Assembly (NCBI GenBank): GCA_934615145.1
Contig: CAKTTM010000084.1
Span: 1 to 7,737 of the forward strand
Length of the DNA stretch: 7,737 bases
Direction of reading: 5' to 3'
DNA from: an uncultured Clostridia bacterium
GTDB lineage: Bacteria > Bacillota > Clostridia > Christensenellales > Aristaeellaceae
Shown: positions 6,476 to 7,737 of the stretch, piece after piece
Numbering within the stretch: position 1 is the stretch's first letter
Layout of the letters: every line of letters begins with the position of its first letter
Position numbers and translations under genes: made by a program
Notes under the pieces: generated by a model
Databases searched by the model: none
What the model was told of the DNA's origin: nothing
The model's input: the letters and a program-made list of their open reading frames with translations, nothing else

Positions 6476-6495
6476 TCTTACCTTAGCTTAGCTTA
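6471..6495. repeat. Five tandem pentamers of form NCTTA
   Basis: Five consecutive five-base units of form NCTTA (N = T, T, C, G, G) fill the gap between the terminator stem and the end of the zinc-ribbon gene. Read on the minus strand they are TAAG-plus-one-base units, so the five-base period puts TAA stop codons in all three frames just after the gene's own TAA at 6503-6505. Confidence 0.75.
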
Positions 6496-6502
6496 CTGCG
6501 GC

Positions 6503-6784
6503 TTAGCGGCCGGAGTGACGGGCAAAGCAGTCACGGCAGTAGACGGGACGATCACCACGGGGCTGGAAAGGCACCTGGGTGGTGGCGCCGCACTCGTCGC
6601 AGATGACATCATACATCTGACGATCGCTGCCGCCGCGGGCGTTCTGACGGCGGTTGGCACGGCAGCTGGGGCAGCGGCCGGGCTCGTTCTGGAAGCCCTT
6701 CTCAGCGTAGAAGGCCTGCTCGGAGCCAGTGAAGGCGAATTCGGCGCCGCACTCGCGGCAGTTCAGGGTCTTGTCGGTATACAT
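6503..6784 (-). CDS. Small double zinc-ribbon protein
   Basis: A 93-residue soluble protein with eight cysteines in four CxxC pairs, making two zinc-binding modules. Module one uses C9/C12 and C38/C41 around the conserved FTGSEQAFYAEKGFQNEP stretch, typical of the probable zinc-ribbon family abundant in Clostridia. Module two uses C62/C65 and C83/C86 in a CDECGATTQVPFQP-type treble clef. A basic linker (42-55) joins them. Family function is not established; nucleic-acid binding or zinc storage are guesses. The start is fixed by AAAAGGAGGT (plus-strand 6795-6804), one of the strongest ribosome binding sites in the window, ten bases upstream; a nearer ATG (6792-6790) is out of frame. It is monocistronic, converges on the dehydrogenase operon and shares its terminator. 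A strong promoter suggests high expression. Confidence 0.9.
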   Translation of the reverse strand: MYTDKTLNCRECGAEFAFTGSEQAFYAEKGFQNEPGRCPSCRANRRQNARGGSDRQMYDVICDECGATTQVPFQPRGDRPVYCRDCFARHSGR

Positions 6785-6916
6785 GCTATCATGTACCTCC
6801 TTTTGTTATGTCCAAACCGATGTGATCTACAGTTGGCTCCGTGGTTTTCTCACATCAGTTACCTGAGGACACAACCGGGAGGGACACCTGATACCCCTTG
6901 GCTTGGCACCGAAGAC

Positions 6917-6944
6917 AATATATCATGTTTTTCCAGCTTTGCAA
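6917..6944 (-). promoter_or_regulatory. Promoter of the zinc-ribbon gene with UP-like A-tracts
   Basis: On the minus strand TTGCAA (6944-6939) is followed after 16 bases by TATATT (6922-6917) with TG one base upstream of the -10. Immediately upstream of the -35 lie runs of five and six A residues (minus strand, within 6946-6965), resembling an UP element that binds the RNA polymerase alpha subunit. The start near 6910 gives a leader of about 125 bases. Confidence 0.7.
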
Positions 6945-7102
6945 AGCATTTTTTGAATTTTTCGTGAATTTCTCTGTACTTGATCCAGATTGACCCCTTT
7001 TGTGGCCATTGGCTGGCGGGCTCCCTGTTGTGATAGGCGGGCACGCACGGGCAACAATGCGCCATCTGTGGCCTTCGTTTCATGAAAATGCATCGACAAA
7101 TC

Positions 7103-7131
7103 TTGCACATCAAGGCTTGACATGGTATGAT
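7103..7131 (+). promoter_or_regulatory. Extended -10 promoter of the shikimate kinase-like gene
   Basis: TTGCAC (7103-7108) and TATGAT (7126-7131) are 17 bases apart, with TG one base upstream of the -10 (7123-7124). A perfect TTGACA at 7117-7122 lies in the spacer but has no good -10 at the right distance. The predicted leader is about 50 bases. Confidence 0.65.
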
Positions 7132-7186
7132 GCATGGGCAAACACAATAAGGGCGGGAAGAATGGCGCACCTTGGGAGGGATCGGC

Positions 7187-7711
7187 ATGATACCTGTGCA
7201 TGTGTTCTTGATCGGTATGGCAGGCAGCGGCAAGACCAGCCTGGGCAAGAAGCTGGCCGCTCAGCTTGATTTACCCTTTTTGGATACCGATGAGCGTGTA
7301 GGGGAAATGATGGGCATGGCGCCGTCTGAGGTCTATGTCCGATTTGGCGAGGACTTTTTTCACAACGCTGAGACCGGTGTGCTGATCGAGCTGGTCGATG
7401 AGCTGCCCTGTGTTGTGTCCACCGGTGGTGGTCTGCCCCTGGTCAAAGAGAATGTGCAGCTGATGCAGAACCATGGCATCATCATCCTGATTGACAGACC
7501 GTTGGATCAGATACTTTCCGATATCCGCACACAGTCGCGGCCGAGCCTGGGTGCGGGCGGCCACGAGGAGGTCATTCACGAGTACAATCAGCGCATTGGC
7601 TTTTACCGCGCCTGCGCAGACTATACCCTTGAAAACGATCATGGCTTCCTGGTTGGCGCCCAGGGTCTGGCGACGCTGGTTGGCGATATTTTCGCGCCGC
7701 AGCTACAGTAG
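7187..7711 (+). CDS. Shikimate kinase-like P-loop kinase
   Basis: Shikimate kinase makes shikimate 3-phosphate in the chorismate pathway. The ATG at 7187 is preferred over a TTG at 7172, since GGGAGGG (7174-7180) is the ribosome binding site six bases before it. The product has 174 residues, normal for the family. Walker A is GMAGSGKTS (10-18). DTD (33-35) supplies the magnesium and shikimate-binding acids, GGG (80-82) matches the Walker B-like shikimate loop, Arg118 (QSRPSL) fits the lid arginine, and Arg141 (GFYRACADY) fits the second substrate arginine. Oddly, the GE-x-x-F-R-x-x-E motif reads GEDFFHNAE, so the substrate-binding arginine (Arg58 of the Mycobacterium enzyme) is His59. The gene stands alone with its own promoter rather than in an aro operon. 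It could be a functional AroK variant or a paralogue with another substrate. Confidence 0.82.
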   Translation: MIPVHVFLIGMAGSGKTSLGKKLAAQLDLPFLDTDERVGEMMGMAPSEVYVRFGEDFFHNAETGVLIELVDELPCVVSTGGGLPLVKENVQLMQNHGIIILIDRPLDQILSDIRTQSRPSLGAGGHEEVIHEYNQRIGFYRACADYTLENDHGFLVGAQGLATLVGDIFAPQLQ

Positions 7712-7737
7712 TTTTCACCTGAATTGTTACATGGCGG

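Larger units (their letters stand above)
6785..7186. other. Divergent intergenic region: leader and two back-to-back promoters
   Basis: This 402-base gap contains no gene I can support. From left to right it holds the leader of the zinc-ribbon gene (6785 to about 6910, minus strand), that gene's promoter (6917-6944) with an A-tract-rich upstream stretch, about 130 bases without recognised signals, and the plus-strand promoter and leader of the shikimate kinase-like gene (7103-7186). A 28-codon minus-strand frame (6923-7009) is open but unsupported. Confidence 0.7.

Noticed and set aside
6434..6967. A 177-codon plus-strand frame starting at ATG 6434, Ala/Gly/Leu-rich and membrane-like
   Set aside because: It starts inside the shared terminator and runs antisense across the zinc-ribbon gene, whose eight ordered cysteines and strong ribosome binding site show the real coding strand. 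Its hydrophobic look is the reverse of a GC-rich gene.
7117..7148. Perfect TTGACA at 7117-7122 as the -35 of the shikimate kinase-like gene
   Set aside because: The only reasonable -10 downstream, CACAAT, is 20 bases away; the extended TATGAT with TTGCAC at 17 bases is a better promoter.

Overview
The window looks like chromosome of a GC-rich member of the Bacillota, most likely a clostridial lineage. The grounds are the nadK-argR-recN gene order, the VanW/G5 cell-surface protein beside it, a small double zinc-ribbon protein of a type common in Clostridia, strong Shine-Dalgarno sequences and tRNAs with encoded CCA. The genus cannot be fixed from this sequence. In many spore-forming Clostridia spoIVB and spo0A follow recN. 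Here tRNA genes follow instead, which is a weak hint only.

Layout. Positions 1-582 hold the 3' end of a VanW-family gene. A strong extended -10 promoter at 604-632, flanked by a perfect 10-bp inverted repeat, then drives a housekeeping operon: NAD kinase (658-1512), arginine repressor (1528-1977) and DNA repair ATPase RecN (2001-3701). A near-consensus promoter (3771-3799) leads into two serine tRNAs, UGA and GCU, closed by a perfect 14-bp terminator hairpin. A two-gene catabolic-type operon follows: a Gfo/Idh/MocA oxidoreductase (4224-5348) and a zinc-dependent sorbitol/threonine dehydrogenase-like enzyme (5392-6420). A 12-bp LacI-type palindrome lies upstream of it. The operon ends at a hairpin shared with the convergent zinc-ribbon gene (6503-6784, minus strand). 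That gene is transcribed from a strong promoter about 130 bases upstream and has a long, foldable leader. Divergent from it, a stand-alone shikimate kinase-like gene (7187-7711) has its own extended -10 promoter.

How the parts relate. nadK, argR and recN form a conserved linkage rather than one pathway (NADP supply, arginine-responsive repression, double-strand break repair). The two dehydrogenases probably act successively or on related substrates in sugar or polyol metabolism; no transporter or kinase is in view to name the substrate. I see no CRISPR array, insertion sequence or phage gene, and no clear new multi-gene system. The items most worth checking are the shikimate kinase with His in place of the substrate-binding Arg, the leader of the zinc-ribbon gene, the inverted repeat around the nadK promoter, and the palindrome and coding-like remnant before the dehydrogenase operon.
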